A DNA stretch of 64,000 nt from Pseudovibrio exalbescens DSM 16456 (GTDB taxonomy: Bacteria; Pseudomonadota; Alphaproteobacteria; Rhizobiales; Stappiaceae). The notes below the pieces were generated by a model. That model had not been told where the DNA came from. It searched no databases and saw nothing but the letters and a program-made list of their open reading frames with translations. The stretch spans positions 434,001-498,000 of the forward strand of contig NZ_AUGS01000002.1 of NCBI RefSeq assembly GCF_000422785.1, read 5' to 3'. Position 1 is the first letter of the stretch, and the number at the start of each line of letters is the position of its first letter. This document shows positions 53,294 through 62,382 of the stretch, piece after piece. A program made the translations under genes and the position numbers.

Positions 53294-54574
53294 CTATCCG
53301 AATATGAGGCGTGGAATGAATAAGGAGATATCCGGAACGTAGGTCACAATCCCCAGTACAACGAGGTTGGTGACCACAAACGGCCAGACACCGCTGATAA
53401 TCGTCGCCACGGGCTTGTGGAGCGTGGAAGAGGCGACAAATATATCCAGTCCAAACGGCGGTGTTATCATGCCCAGACTTATGTTCAGCGTCACGATCAT
53501 ACCGAAGTGAATTGGATCAATACCGAGGCTGAGGGCGACTGGATACAACGGCGGGACCAGCAAGATCAGCGCGGAGTTCGGATCAATGAACATGCCTGCG
53601 ATGAGAAAGCACAGGTTGATGATCATGAGAAACATGATCGGCCCTGCGTTGATATCAGCGAGAAAACCCGTGATGAACGCGGGCACTTGAGCCAATGTCA
53701 CAAAGAAGGCCAGCACACCGCCGAAAGCCAGCAGGATGAAAATGACCGAGGTTTGGATCGCACTTTGTTCTGTGAGGTGAAACAGATCCTTGATGGTCAG
53801 GTGTCGATAGACAACCATCTCGACGAAAATCGCATAAACAACACTGGTAACCGCGGCTTCGGTCGGAGTGACATAGCCGGAATAAATCCCACCAAGAATG
53901 ATCACGGGCATGCCAAGGGCCCAGCCGGCGCGCTTCAAGCTGGTCCACCGTTCTGCCCAGGTCGTGCGTTCATATGTCTTGATCGGCGAACGATGGGCTT
54001 GCCACATGACCATGACCGCAAAGGCGAGGCCGAGTAGCAGGCCAATAGCCAAGCCCCCTGCAAACAATTGCGCGACTGAGGTTCCCGTCATCCAGCCATA
54101 AATGATCATGGTAATGGACGGTGGGATCAGCAGTGCTGTCTCGGCGCTGGAAACAATGAGTCCAGTGCTGAATTTGTCGGAAAAGCCGGTTTCACGCAGA
54201 CGCGGGTAAACCATGCGTCCCATGGCAGCCACCGTCGCCGGGGCCGAGCCGGACACTGAGCCAAACAGCATGGAAGCACCGATGGTCGTGTGGCCCATGC
54301 CGCCACGGGTATGGCCTACCAGTGTCTGAATAAAATCCGTGAGGCGTCGCGCAATCTGACCTGCGCCCATCAACTGGGCTGCAAAGATGAAGAATGGAAT
54401 GGCGAGCAACGTGGTGTGGTTGATGCCACCAACAAGCTTTTGAACGAAAACGGCCTCGGGGATGTGGCCGTAGAACATCTCCTTAACCGCCAGAGTTGGC
54501 AGGCCAAGAACAAGCAGCATTTCAAAGCCGAGAACAAGCAGAACGGCGGCGAGAACGATGGGGATGAAAATCAT
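53294..54574 (-). CDS. TRAP transporter large permease (DctM family)
   Basis: A 426-residue polytopic protein with about 12 helices. The start at 54574 (FIPIVLAAVLLVLGFEMLL) is preferred; a longer upstream reading is the shadow of the dctQ gene. Family marks include SGSAPATVAAMGRMVYPR, LIPPSITMIIYGWMTG and TPTEAAVTS. Its first codon overlaps the dctQ stop (TAATG). It delivers substrate to the pyrK-pyrD-hydrolase-pyrC-pyrE genes that follow. Confidence 0.93.
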   Translation of the reverse strand: MIFIPIVLAAVLLVLGFEMLLVLGLPTLAVKEMFYGHIPEAVFVQKLVGGINHTTLLAIPFFIFAAQLMGAGQIARRLTDFIQTLVGHTRGGMGHTTIGASMLFGSVSGSAPATVAAMGRMVYPRLRETGFSDKFSTGLIVSSAETALLIPPSITMIIYGWMTGTSVAQLFAGGLAIGLLLGLAFAVMVMWQAHRSPIKTYERTTWAERWTSLKRAGWALGMPVIILGGIYSGYVTPTEAAVTSVVYAIFVEMVVYRHLTIKDLFHLTEQSAIQTSVIFILLAFGGVLAFFVTLAQVPAFITGFLADINAGPIMFLMIINLCFLIAGMFIDPNSALILLVPPLYPVALSLGIDPIHFGMIVTLNISLGMITPPFGLDIFVASSTLHKPVATIISGVWPFVVTNLVVLGIVTYVPDISLFIPRLIFG

Positions 54575-55086
54575 TACAGGGACTCGCTTTCTTCTGCCGA
54601 AGGTGCATTGGCGAAGCGATCTATGACGCCGAACAGGTTCAAGGCATACCGCAGTCCAAGAAGAGAAAAACCGATTACAGGGGCGAGATAAATCCACCCC
54701 ATTGGCAAGTCGAGGGTAGGACTCTTCTGACCTGTGCCAAGGACGAAAATCATGAGACGATAACCGAGCAAGGCAACGTAAAAGGAGATCAGAACTCCGC
54801 ATGCATCGACGGCTCTGATAAGCCATTTGCGCTTTGCTTCAGGCAGTTTGTTGCGAATTGTGTCGATGCTGACATGACGGCCGCGCTCCAAAGCCAAACC
54901 CAGCCCGCAGAAAACGAGAAACAGGTTAAGCAGGCGCACAGCTTCTTCAATCCATGCGAAATGGGCTGTGTACGAGCTGGCAAGCTCACGAACCAGTACG
55001 TTGGAAAAGAACAGGAAAACCATCACGAGAAACAGCGTGACGATGGTTGTTCGTTCCGCCAGGCGGAGCAGGTTGAGCGCTTTCAC
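54574..55086 (-). CDS. TRAP transporter small permease (DctQ family)
   Basis: A 170-residue four-helix protein. The segment RELASSYTAHFAWIEEAVR and GLALERGRHVSIDTI match the family; the ERGRHV element is conserved near the cytoplasmic loop. It pairs with the dctM protein and lies 90 bp downstream of dctP. Confidence 0.92.
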   Translation of the reverse strand: MKALNLLRLAERTTIVTLFLVMVFLFFSNVLVRELASSYTAHFAWIEEAVRLLNLFLVFCGLGLALERGRHVSIDTIRNKLPEAKRKWLIRAVDACGVLISFYVALLGYRLMIFVLGTGQKSPTLDLPMGWIYLAPVIGFSLLGLRYALNLFGVIDRFANAPSAEESESL

Positions 55087-55130
55087 GATCTATCTCCTGG
55101 ACAAGTCGAGGCTGACTTGAAAAGCAAGAA

Positions 55131-55155
55131 GGGCGCCGCATACCAAGCCGCGCCC
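55131..55155 (-). terminator. Intercistronic hairpin between dctP and dctQ
   Basis: GGGCGC pairs with GCGCCC across a 13-nt loop, starting 21 bp after the dctP stop. There is no T-run. It likely stabilises the binding-protein mRNA or lowers downstream expression. Confidence 0.5.
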
Positions 55156-55176
55156 CTCCCTAGTGGACTTGATTGA

Positions 55177-56211
55177 TTACTGCGCTGAAACGTCAGCAAA
55201 AGCCTTTTCGTAGATGTCGATCAGCTTCTGACCTTCATCACCTGTTGCTTCAAGGTAAGCGTCACGAGCCTTTGGGTACATCATCTCGCGCATTTCCGCA
55301 CGTTCAGCATCGCTGAGTTCGCGAATGGATGTGCCGCTTTCCTTGATGACTGCCAGAGCTTCGTCGGCAGCTGCCGCCTTATGGGCAACCAGCTCCGGAA
55401 TGACTTCCTCGAAAGTGTCCGTGATAATGGTCTGATAGTTCTCAGGCAAGGACGCCCACCATGCCTGGTTGAACAGCACCACGTCTTCGAATGCGCCGTG
55501 GTTGGTAAGGACCATATGATCCTGAACTTCATAGAACTTCATGCGCTGAATGGTGTCCAGCGGGTTTTCCTGGCCGTCAACAACGCCTGTTTGCAACGAT
55601 GTATAAACTTCGTTGAAAGGCAGAACGATGGCTGAAGCGCCAAGTGATGTGAACTGGCTGATCAGGATTTTGGAGTCCATGACGCGGAATTTCTGGCCTT
55701 CAAAGTCAGCCGTTTTTTCCAGCGGCTGATTGGAGGTCATGTGTTTCCAGCCATTAGGCCACACTGCAACGCCTTTGACGCCGCGGCTATCAAAGGTCGC
55801 CAGCAGCGCTTCTCCGAACTCACCACCACGAATTTTCTGCGCTTTTTCCGTGTCTGTAGGCATCAGGTAGGGAATGTCGAGAACGGAAACCGCTGGGTTG
55901 AAGCCACCAAGGAAACCGGCGGGTGAAACGGTGCCCTGAATGATGCCGAGCTGCACGCCCTCTGTCATTTCGCGCTGGTTACCAAGCTGGCCCTGCGGAA
56001 AGATCTGGAACTCAACCGCACCATCTGTGCGTTCCTTGACGAGATCAGCCACTTTTTCCAGCATGATGTGCCGGGACTGGGCAGTGGATTCAAGGTGTCC
56101 AATCTGGGCTGTGTAGTCGGCTGCATTAACTGACGATACGGCAGCAAAAAACGCTCCGGACGTGATTGCGCAGGCAATCGCGGACCGGGCTACTTTGGAA
56201 AAGTGCGTCAT
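55177..56211 (-). CDS. TRAP transporter substrate-binding protein (DctP family)
   Basis: A 344-residue solute receptor with a Sec signal peptide (residues 1-30, IACAITSGAFFAAVSSVNA). The carboxylate-clamping region is FEGQKFRVMDSKI, and VDGQENPLDTI is the family hallmark. It is the first gene of the TRAP-pyr operon; a candidate promoter lies upstream. DctP receptors bind organic acids, and the operon genes make orotate or a related acid the most plausible ligand. Confidence 0.94.
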   Translation of the reverse strand: MTHFSKVARSAIACAITSGAFFAAVSSVNAADYTAQIGHLESTAQSRHIMLEKVADLVKERTDGAVEFQIFPQGQLGNQREMTEGVQLGIIQGTVSPAGFLGGFNPAVSVLDIPYLMPTDTEKAQKIRGGEFGEALLATFDSRGVKGVAVWPNGWKHMTSNQPLEKTADFEGQKFRVMDSKILISQFTSLGASAIVLPFNEVYTSLQTGVVDGQENPLDTIQRMKFYEVQDHMVLTNHGAFEDVVLFNQAWWASLPENYQTIITDTFEEVIPELVAHKAAAADEALAVIKESGTSIRELSDAERAEMREMMYPKARDAYLEATGDEGQKLIDIYEKAFADVSAQ

Positions 56212-56244
56212 GATTTCCCCGATACAATATATGAAGGCGTTGGC

Positions 56245-56281
56245 ACATCTACACGAACCGATCCTTCTGTCAACATTGTTG
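56245..56281 (-). promoter_or_regulatory. Candidate promoter and operator for dctPQM-pyr operon
   Basis: On the minus strand, TTGACA (56273-56268) is a perfect -35 with 17 bp to AGATGT (56250-56245), a weak -10, 34 bp before the dctP ATG. The -35 overlaps the palindrome CAACATTGTTG (56271-56281), and a second inverted half-site TGCCAAC occurs 22 bp farther downstream. This layout suits a repressor operator. Similarity only. Confidence 0.4.
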
Positions 56282-56644
56282 AGAAGAATTGAGCTAATTT
56301 AGCGCATTCCCTCGTTTGCTGGCTACGTGAAACTGCATATATTCATAGTGTTTGGGGGGTAAAAAGAAAAGTTTTTTCTCATTATATTCATTGAGAAATT
56401 CAGCAATAAAGGTTCAAATTACTTAGCTTCATGTCAATTGGCAACAAGCTGCGAATCCTGAGTGCCTTTTTTCCACGCTGAATATTGCTCAATAATGGGG
56501 CACTCTGCCAATTTGAGTATCAGCTTGCTTTGCCAGTGCACGCATGCGTGTTTTTGGGTTTGTTGCTTGGAAAGGCGGGTGGAGTGATTGAAGTTCTTAT
56601 TATCTGCCCGCATCATGCCTCGCGATAAGACTGGCGAGGGGCAG
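56282..56644. other. AT-rich divergent intergenic region
   Basis: The spacer between dctP and the first nucleotidyltransferase is AT-rich near 56330-56420. Apart from the promoter described for dctP, no gene, RNA or clear repeat was recognised. Confidence 0.5.
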
Positions 56645-57283
56645 ATGACGCACGAGATACTGACCAAGTTCCCCAAGTATGGTGATCCGACACTGAAAAG
56701 AGCAACGGAAGAGCAACTGGTTGAGTTCCTGCGCGAGCTCGTCGTCGCCAATCCAGTGCTGACGGAACTATTAGCAACGGCCGAACGCCTTGAATTGCCA
56801 GATGCATGGATTGTTTCTGGCGCAATCTATCAAAACGTATGGAATGCTCTGCTCGGTTATCCGCAAGGTTACGGGATTAAGGACTATGATCTGATTTACT
56901 TTGATGGATCAGATCTGTCGTGGGAGGCGGAAGATGCAGTCATCCGCCGGGTTGAGGCGGCCACCCAAGCAATGAACATCCCCGTTGAGGTTCGCAATCA
57001 GGCTCGTGTTCATCTGTGGTTCCCGGAGCGGTTCGGAACCTGTTATCCGCGATTGAGCAGCGCGACCCAGTCGTTGGAGTTTTATGCCTCCAAGACCCAC
57101 GCAGTTGCCGTGGCGAGGACACCAGAGACGGGGCAGATCAAGGTGCATGCGCCTTTCGGTCTGAGGGCTGTTTTTGAAATGGAGCTCGTACCGAACTATA
57201 GAATAGATAACAAGGCCACCCATCTTGAAAAGTCGGCACGGCTGAAACGTCTCTGGCCACCCGTCAAGATAGTTGATTGGTAG
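56645..57283 (+). CDS. Nucleotidyltransferase family protein (DUF925 / PF06042 type)
   Basis: A 212-residue protein. The nucleotidyltransferase site GYGIKDYDLIYFDGSD supplies the expected Asp residues (80, 82 and 87). VSGAIYQNVWNALLG is the usual preceding helix and a later VHAPFGLRAVFEMEL completes the fold. ATG 56645 has GAGGGG upstream; 56588 is an earlier in-frame start. A degenerate second copy follows at 32 bp. Substrate unknown. Confidence 0.82.
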   Translation: MTHEILTKFPKYGDPTLKRATEEQLVEFLRELVVANPVLTELLATAERLELPDAWIVSGAIYQNVWNALLGYPQGYGIKDYDLIYFDGSDLSWEAEDAVIRRVEAATQAMNIPVEVRNQARVHLWFPERFGTCYPRLSSATQSLEFYASKTHAVAVARTPETGQIKVHAPFGLRAVFEMELVPNYRIDNKATHLEKSARLKRLWPPVKIVDW

Positions 57284-57315
57284 CGAGTTCGGGCCCGGTT
57301 TGCAGGAGGCCTTCT

Positions 57316-57993
57316 GTGACGGAGAAGTCTCTGTCGCCAACAATGAGAGCGAAAATGCCCACGCATCCTGTGTCTCAGTCAGGTGTAAATTCTGATCTTG
57401 TCCGATTGGATCCAGCACGGTTGGCCGATCCGCAGGCGACTTGTGAATATGAGCGCCAATGTGTGCTCAAACTTCTGATGGCAAGTACGCCGGGAATGAT
57501 GGGGGCGCTACGCGGGATTCGATCCATTGGGTTGCGAGATTGGTGCGTCAGCGGCCGTACCCTGACCTACGTGGTGTATTCGTCTCTCCTCGGCGCGCCG
57601 GCACACCAGACGCGCATGCCGCTGAGCGTGCTGTGCTACGAACCCGAACCTGCCGCCCTTGGGGTGGAACCGAAGGTCATCCAAAATTTGCGCCGTGTCG
57701 TGATGGATGAACGCTTTGATCTGCAAATTGTAAATGTGGCCAAGGAACGATCGCAACTGGTGGGAAACATTGTCTCCTGTGTCGATGAAGCGGTCCTCTA
57801 CAGCCCGTTAAAGGCTTTGGCTGCTGGTGTCCGTTTGGGAGCTGATGGCTCGCTGAATTGCGTGGCGCCCTTTGGCCTCACGTCGCTGTTCAAAGCGGAC
57901 CTTGCTCCAAATCCTTTTGGCCAAAACGATACTCTATACCTGCGGGAAGTGAACTTGTTTCAGCGGCTGTGGCCGGCAGGGTTCACCTGCTAA
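57316..57993 (+). CDS. Degenerate tandem paralogue of the nucleotidyltransferase
   Basis: A 225-residue protein starting with GTG and AGGAGG 6 bp upstream. It aligns over its length with the previous gene: DWCVSGRTLTYVVYSSLLG, then CVAPFGLTSLFKADL and LFQRLWPA. At the catalytic site, where the partner has KDYDLIYFD, this protein reads MPLSVLCYEPEP, so the metal Asp residues are gone. It may be a non-catalytic subunit or a decaying duplicate. It keeps an intact frame. Confidence 0.75.
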   Translation: MTEKSLSPTMRAKMPTHPVSQSGVNSDLVRLDPARLADPQATCEYERQCVLKLLMASTPGMMGALRGIRSIGLRDWCVSGRTLTYVVYSSLLGAPAHQTRMPLSVLCYEPEPAALGVEPKVIQNLRRVVMDERFDLQIVNVAKERSQLVGNIVSCVDEAVLYSPLKALAAGVRLGADGSLNCVAPFGLTSLFKADLAPNPFGQNDTLYLREVNLFQRLWPAGFTC

Positions 57994-58024
57994 GGCTGAA
58001 GCTCTGAGCACAAACCCGTCAACC

Positions 58025-59824
58025 TCAGGATTGAAGGGGCAATAGTCGGACGGGAACCAATCCACGTAGACTGTTGCCAAGGTATATTGCGGATGCGTGT
58101 TGGACCATGTCGGGTGTTATGTCGGCTTCCTCAGCGTAGCCATAATCCACCAGGCCCGCTCGAAACGTTCCCGGTAATAACCCGTGGTGCAAATGCGGCG
58201 TTAGCAATTTGCCATCTAGCTCAACAAACAGGTTTGTGAAGCTACCTTCGGTAATGAAACCATCCTCGTTGCAAAACAGCACCTCACGGCATCCCCATCT
58301 ACTCTGATAGGCTGCGCGCGTTTGATCATAAAACTGACGGTGGCTGGTCTTGTGAAAGAGAAAACGGTTCTGTGCGCAGACCGGTTCTTTGGCTATGCAC
58401 ACTGTCCATTGCTCTTCGTCTTCGTGAGCCAAGACGGTCGGCGCTATTGAGATGCATCCCTGATCATCCAGATCCAGCCGGACGCGATGCGGCTTTGCTG
58501 GCCACTGTTCGGCCGCAGTGCACAGCGCGCTTTCGGCGTTGTAGGCATCAAAGGGAAAGTCGAAATAGGCAGCGCTCTCCATCAGGCGCCGCAAGTGCCG
58601 CTCCAACAGAAAAAAGCCGTCTTCAGGTGTCCAGCGCATCGTTTCGAACAGCGTGAACGGCTCAACGGGTTCAGCGAAGACCTGCAACTTCAACAGACAT
58701 TCATCGTACTCAGGCGCGGCGCCGGAATCATAAACCACGCCGGAACCGGTGCCGAGGGTTCCCTGGCCGTCTTCATCTACAACCAGTGTTCGGATGGCTA
58801 TGTTGAAACAGAAATCCCCAGAAGGGTCGATGCTGCCGATGGAGCCGGTGTAAACGCCGCGGGGCGTTGCTTCCAGATCAGAGATGATCTCCATTGCGCG
58901 CAATTTGGGCGCACCGGTAATCGAGCCACAGGGAAATAAACGCTGTATTATCCGCGGTAGTCCTACACCATCGCGCAATTGACCTGTCGTGGTAGATGTC
59001 ATTTGAAACAGACTGCGATATCTTTCGACCTCGCACAGGGAGGGAACGCAAACACTGCCGGGCTTGGCGATGCGGGACAGATCATTGCGCATCAAATCAA
59101 GAATCATGGTGTTTTCCGCGCGGGATTTGGCATCGTTTGCGAGCCATTGCGTGATCTTGCGATCCTCCGCGACCGTTCTTCCGCGGGCAGCGGTTCCCTT
59201 CATGGGCTTGCAGGTCAGATTCTGACCCTCTCGCTTCAAGAAAAGCTCCGGCGAGATGGAAAGCACCAGATAGCCGTCAATCTTCATCAAGGCGGCATAG
59301 TCAACCGGCTGTTGAAATAACAGCTTGCGGAACAGGCTGATCGGATCTCCTTCCAACATCGCTTCGGCACGCATGGTCAGGTTGATCTGATAAATGTCCC
59401 CTTGTGCGAGATGCGTTTGTGTGGCGCGGAAAGCCGCGTCGTATTCCGATCGGCTCAGGTCAAATCCCTTGATGTGGAGTGCTGTCCCCCGAGTGTTGTC
59501 CATGGCGGCGTCAAGCCAGGCGTCAAGTTCTTGCGCATTCAGCTCTTGGGGGGGCTTATAGGCACCAAACCATGCGAGCGGCAGCGTTGAAGAAGAGAGT
59601 GGGCGAGATGTGAGCTTCGGTTCGAAAGCCCAGCCGAATTCGTAGGAAAAGAAACCGGCCAGATGAGCCCCAGAGGCGCGCAGGGAGTCTAGTCGCTGCA
59701 GGTACTTGTTGGCTTCACTCAGCTCTGTGCATCTCACAACCGTGCCTGGAGATTTGTAAAGCCGTGCCCCACACCGGCTTTTCCGGTCTACCAGTAAAAC
59801 CGTGCCTTCATCGAAAACTGTCAT
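58025..59824 (-). CDS. pabBC: Aminodeoxychorismate synthase component I fused to 4-amino-4-deoxychorismate lyase (PabB-PabC)
   Basis: A 599-residue fusion for p-aminobenzoate synthesis. Residues 1-390 are the chorismate-binding PabB part with KPMKGTAARGR, RAENTMILDLMRNDLSRI and GSITGAPKLRAMEII. The rest is a fold-IV PLP enzyme (PabC): LFETMRW, a Lys in FHKTSHRQFYDQ and EGSFTNLFVELDG. Start ATG 59824 is chosen; upstream frame is longer but lacks support. The fused form is common in Proteobacteria. It is convergent with the nucleotidyltransferase pair. Confidence 0.93.
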   Translation of the reverse strand: MTVFDEGTVLLVDRKSRCGARLYKSPGTVVRCTELSEANKYLQRLDSLRASGAHLAGFFSYEFGWAFEPKLTSRPLSSSTLPLAWFGAYKPPQELNAQELDAWLDAAMDNTRGTALHIKGFDLSRSEYDAAFRATQTHLAQGDIYQINLTMRAEAMLEGDPISLFRKLLFQQPVDYAALMKIDGYLVLSISPELFLKREGQNLTCKPMKGTAARGRTVAEDRKITQWLANDAKSRAENTMILDLMRNDLSRIAKPGSVCVPSLCEVERYRSLFQMTSTTTGQLRDGVGLPRIIQRLFPCGSITGAPKLRAMEIISDLEATPRGVYTGSIGSIDPSGDFCFNIAIRTLVVDEDGQGTLGTGSGVVYDSGAAPEYDECLLKLQVFAEPVEPFTLFETMRWTPEDGFFLLERHLRRLMESAAYFDFPFDAYNAESALCTAAEQWPAKPHRVRLDLDDQGCISIAPTVLAHEDEEQWTVCIAKEPVCAQNRFLFHKTSHRQFYDQTRAAYQSRWGCREVLFCNEDGFITEGSFTNLFVELDGKLLTPHLHHGLLPGTFRAGLVDYGYAEEADITPDMVQHASAIYLGNSLRGLVPVRLLPLQS

Positions 59825-59974
59825 TGACCCCAACGCACACTTGCCCCGCCAAATGGGCAGCGGAAGAACAGGAACAGCGCGGCATATAACAGAGCCTGAT
59901 GCTTGAGAGCAACTGCAAGACAAGGTGCCGGACGTGTTTCCTCAAGGATACTATGTCTGGCCGTCGTACGGTCC

Positions 59975-61456
59975 TTATGTCAGGTCATCGATGAACCGGG
60001 AAAGCCGAGCTTGCAAACTAACCAGGCGTTCATCCAACGCGAAGGCCTCTTGCTTCATGTGTTCGGTTGCACTGGAGGCTTGTGAGACCGCATTCCCAAG
60101 TGGTTCCAGATCCGAATAAACAGCATGAGTGCTTTGGGTCGCTGCGAAAATGCTTTGAGATATTTCTTTGGTTGCCCCGCCTTGTTGGTTGATGGCTCCA
60201 GATATTGCATCAGCATTTGCGTTGACGTCATCAATCGTGGCGGTGATGGAGCCAATGGCTTCGACGGCTCGTTTCGTCTGGCTTTGAATTGCGGTGATGT
60301 GGGTGCTGACCTCATCGGTGGCTTGGGATGTTTGGGTCGCCAATCCTTTTACCTCAGAAGCAACCACAGTAAAACCGCGTCCAGCTTCGCCTGCTCTGGC
60401 CGCTTCGATAGTGGCATTCAATGCCAGCAAGTTGGTCTGATCTGCTATCGCGTGGATCAACGTTATGACTTGTCCAACGCGGTTTGCGGCCTCGGACAGC
60501 TCGCTCATCGTGGCCTCCGCCTGTTTGGCGCTCTCGTTGGCACGACTAATCATGCTGTTGGTATTGACGATTTGACCTGCGATTTCATTTATGGAGGTTG
60601 ATAGCTCTTCGGCTGCTGCAGCGACGGACTGAACGTTTCCGGATGCCTCTCCTGAAGATTTTTGGGCTGCCTCTGAGCATGTCATGGCTTTGGTGCTGAG
60701 AGACGCTAGTTCTTCAGTTGCAGTAAGAAGGGCTGCGGCATGTCTGCCCAAGGCGACCATAAGATCATTGGTTTCTACATTGAAAGCGGTGACAATTTCA
60801 GAGCCCGGTGCGCCAGCTTCCATGTTCGCCGTTTGATGGTGTTTCTGGTGCGCTGCAGCTTGGCAGGTCGCGAGTTCGGTTGACGTTGCAGCCAGAGTGT
60901 CTTCAGCGGCGGTAAGTTGCGCATTGATCTTGCTACAGGTAGCTGTCAGCAGGAAAGCCTCCGCCCATATCAGACCAACATCCATAAGCAGATGTGCCAT
61001 GCTGGATCCGCTTTGCGAAGACCACGTCGTCAGCAGAGAGCCTGTTCCTAAAAAATGTAATGTTGCAATGAGTGCAAAGACCAGAATTGGGCGTTTGTCT
61101 AACCAGACAAGCATCATCGCAAGGCCAATATAAAACAACACGCGCGTGTTGGCGCCAAAGGTCGATCCAAACTCGGCAGGGTCGCCCGCAATAAACAGCA
61201 GGGAAACCAATAGGGGCAAACAAGTCGCCACACTGGTTCGCGTAAGAACATCAGGAGCTGTGCGGAGCCAAAAGCCTGTTGGAATCGCGGCTAGCAGCAT
61301 CGCTGTGCCGGCCAGCAGGCTCAATGCGTCATGTCCGTTGGTCCAGGCTGAGGTGATGACAAGGAGCACCAAGATCCAAGAGACGGCCACAAAAATGCGA
61401 GTAAAACTGTGTTCAGGGGATGCTGGGGAGCTTGCACGATGCGCGGACGTTGTCAT
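59975..61456 (-). CDS. Methyl-accepting chemotaxis protein without a periplasmic sensor domain
   Basis: A 493-residue receptor. Residues about 20-165 contain six predicted membrane helices with short loops, then a coiled coil from about 170. The signalling tip is [20 protein letters not shown] in the MCP domain, with [15 protein letters not shown] next. It has no extracellular ligand domain, PAS or HAMP that I can see. It may sense a membrane or cytoplasmic signal. AGAGG precedes the ATG at 61456. Confidence 0.87.
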   Translation of the reverse strand: MTTSAHRASSPASPEHSFTRIFVAVSWILVLLVITSAWTNGHDALSLLAGTAMLLAAIPTGFWLRTAPDVLTRTSVATCLPLLVSLLFIAGDPAEFGSTFGANTRVLFYIGLAMMLVWLDKRPILVFALIATLHFLGTGSLLTTWSSQSGSSMAHLLMDVGLIWAEAFLLTATCSKINAQLTAAEDTLAATSTELATCQAAAHQKHHQTANMEAGAPGSEIVTAFNVETNDLMVALGRHAAALLTATEELASLSTKAMTCSEAAQKSSGEASGNVQSVAAAAEELSTSINEIAGQIVNTNSMISRANESAKQAEATMSELSEAANRVGQVITLIHAIADQTNLLALNATIEAARAGEAGRGFTVVASEVKGLATQTSQATDEVSTHITAIQSQTKRAVEAIGSITATIDDVNANADAISGAINQQGGATKEISQSIFAATQSTHAVYSDLEPLGNAVSQASSATEHMKQEAFALDERLVSLQARLSRFIDDLT

Positions 61457-61762
61457 CTTCGGACCTCTGTCATGTACCATGACCACAGTTGACGAGAGTG
61501 AGGTGGAATGCAGCCTCGTTAAAACACAACCGACTCCGCTGGGAGCGTACGCTCCGTGCCTTGTCTCAGGCTGCATATATTGAACAGGCTTCACGTTTTG
61601 GGGGGCGGGCACGGCCAACAGTGCCAACTACAGCCCTAGCGAGAAGACGTTCAAGAAAAAACCCGCAGGGCAATGGCCGCTACGGGTATGTGGCAACAAG
61701 TATGTTTGTTCCATCAAGTGTAAAGAGTTTTTGCGAAAGGCGGCTTAAATATTAATTGTCGC
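61457..61762. other. Intergenic region with MarR-operon terminator
   Basis: A 306-bp stretch upstream of the chemoreceptor and downstream of marR. Its right part carries the terminator below; otherwise no gene or RNA is seen. Confidence 0.5.
61656..61687 (-). terminator. Terminator after the MarR-type gene
   Basis: On the minus strand ACCCGTAG and CTGCGGGT form a stem with one mismatch, followed by TTTTTC. It is 76 bp after the MarR-type stop. Confidence 0.7.
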
Positions 61763-62224
61763 TCAAGCAGGCTCGGCAAGGGGCTCGACTTCCGCGAAGC
61801 AAAAGCGTTGGCAAGTTGTGTCTTCGGTTTGGTTTAGTATCTTTTGAAAGACCTCGTTAAGGCGCTCGAGATCCTTCTCATCAATTTCATTGAGCAATGC
61901 TGTTGCAGCCTCCCACCGAGCTTTCGCTAGATCTGTGGCACGGCGTTTGCCGCGGGCTGTCAGCTCGACCATGACTTCCCGGCCGCGGCGACGTTGGCGC
62001 CGAACCAGCCAATCCTTCTCCAGGCGGTCAATCAACCGGACTGTAGCTGAATGGCTCAAACGCACTTCTGCTGCGATTCCGCCGATGGAAATGCTGGTGT
62101 GGCGCTGGATTGTAAGAAGAGCGGCTACTGCACTTGCGGATAGGTCTCCATAAGTCTGAAGACTTGTATCTTCGAGTAGCGTGCTGATAGCGGTTAACTT
62201 GTTTGCGACTTGATCAACTAACAT
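61763..62224 (-). CDS. MarR-family transcriptional regulator
   Basis: A 153-residue winged-helix regulator. The recognition region is EVRLSHSATVRLIDRLEKDWL followed by the wing RRQRRRGREVMVEL. Oxidation-sensing Cys of the OhrR type is not seen at the N-terminus; the one Cys (TTCQRFCF) is at the C-terminus. Its neighbour is msrA, also on the minus strand, so it may respond to oxidative or xenobiotic signals. Target genes unknown. Confidence 0.9.
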   Translation of the reverse strand: MLVDQVANKLTAISTLLEDTSLQTYGDLSASAVAALLTIQRHTSISIGGIAAEVRLSHSATVRLIDRLEKDWLVRRQRRRGREVMVELTARGKRRATDLAKARWEAATALLNEIDEKDLERLNEVFQKILNQTEDTTCQRFCFAEVEPLAEPA

Positions 62225-62382
62225 TTGAAAACATTTCTGGAAATTGGTGCATCTGAGTTTGTTGATGACGAAAATAAATTAAAATTTTATATATTACAAT
62301 AACCTTGTTCAATCTTGGGTGGTGTTTCCTTCCGATACGGAACATTTACCAATAGGTGTGTGTAGGTTCAAAGTTGGTGGCT

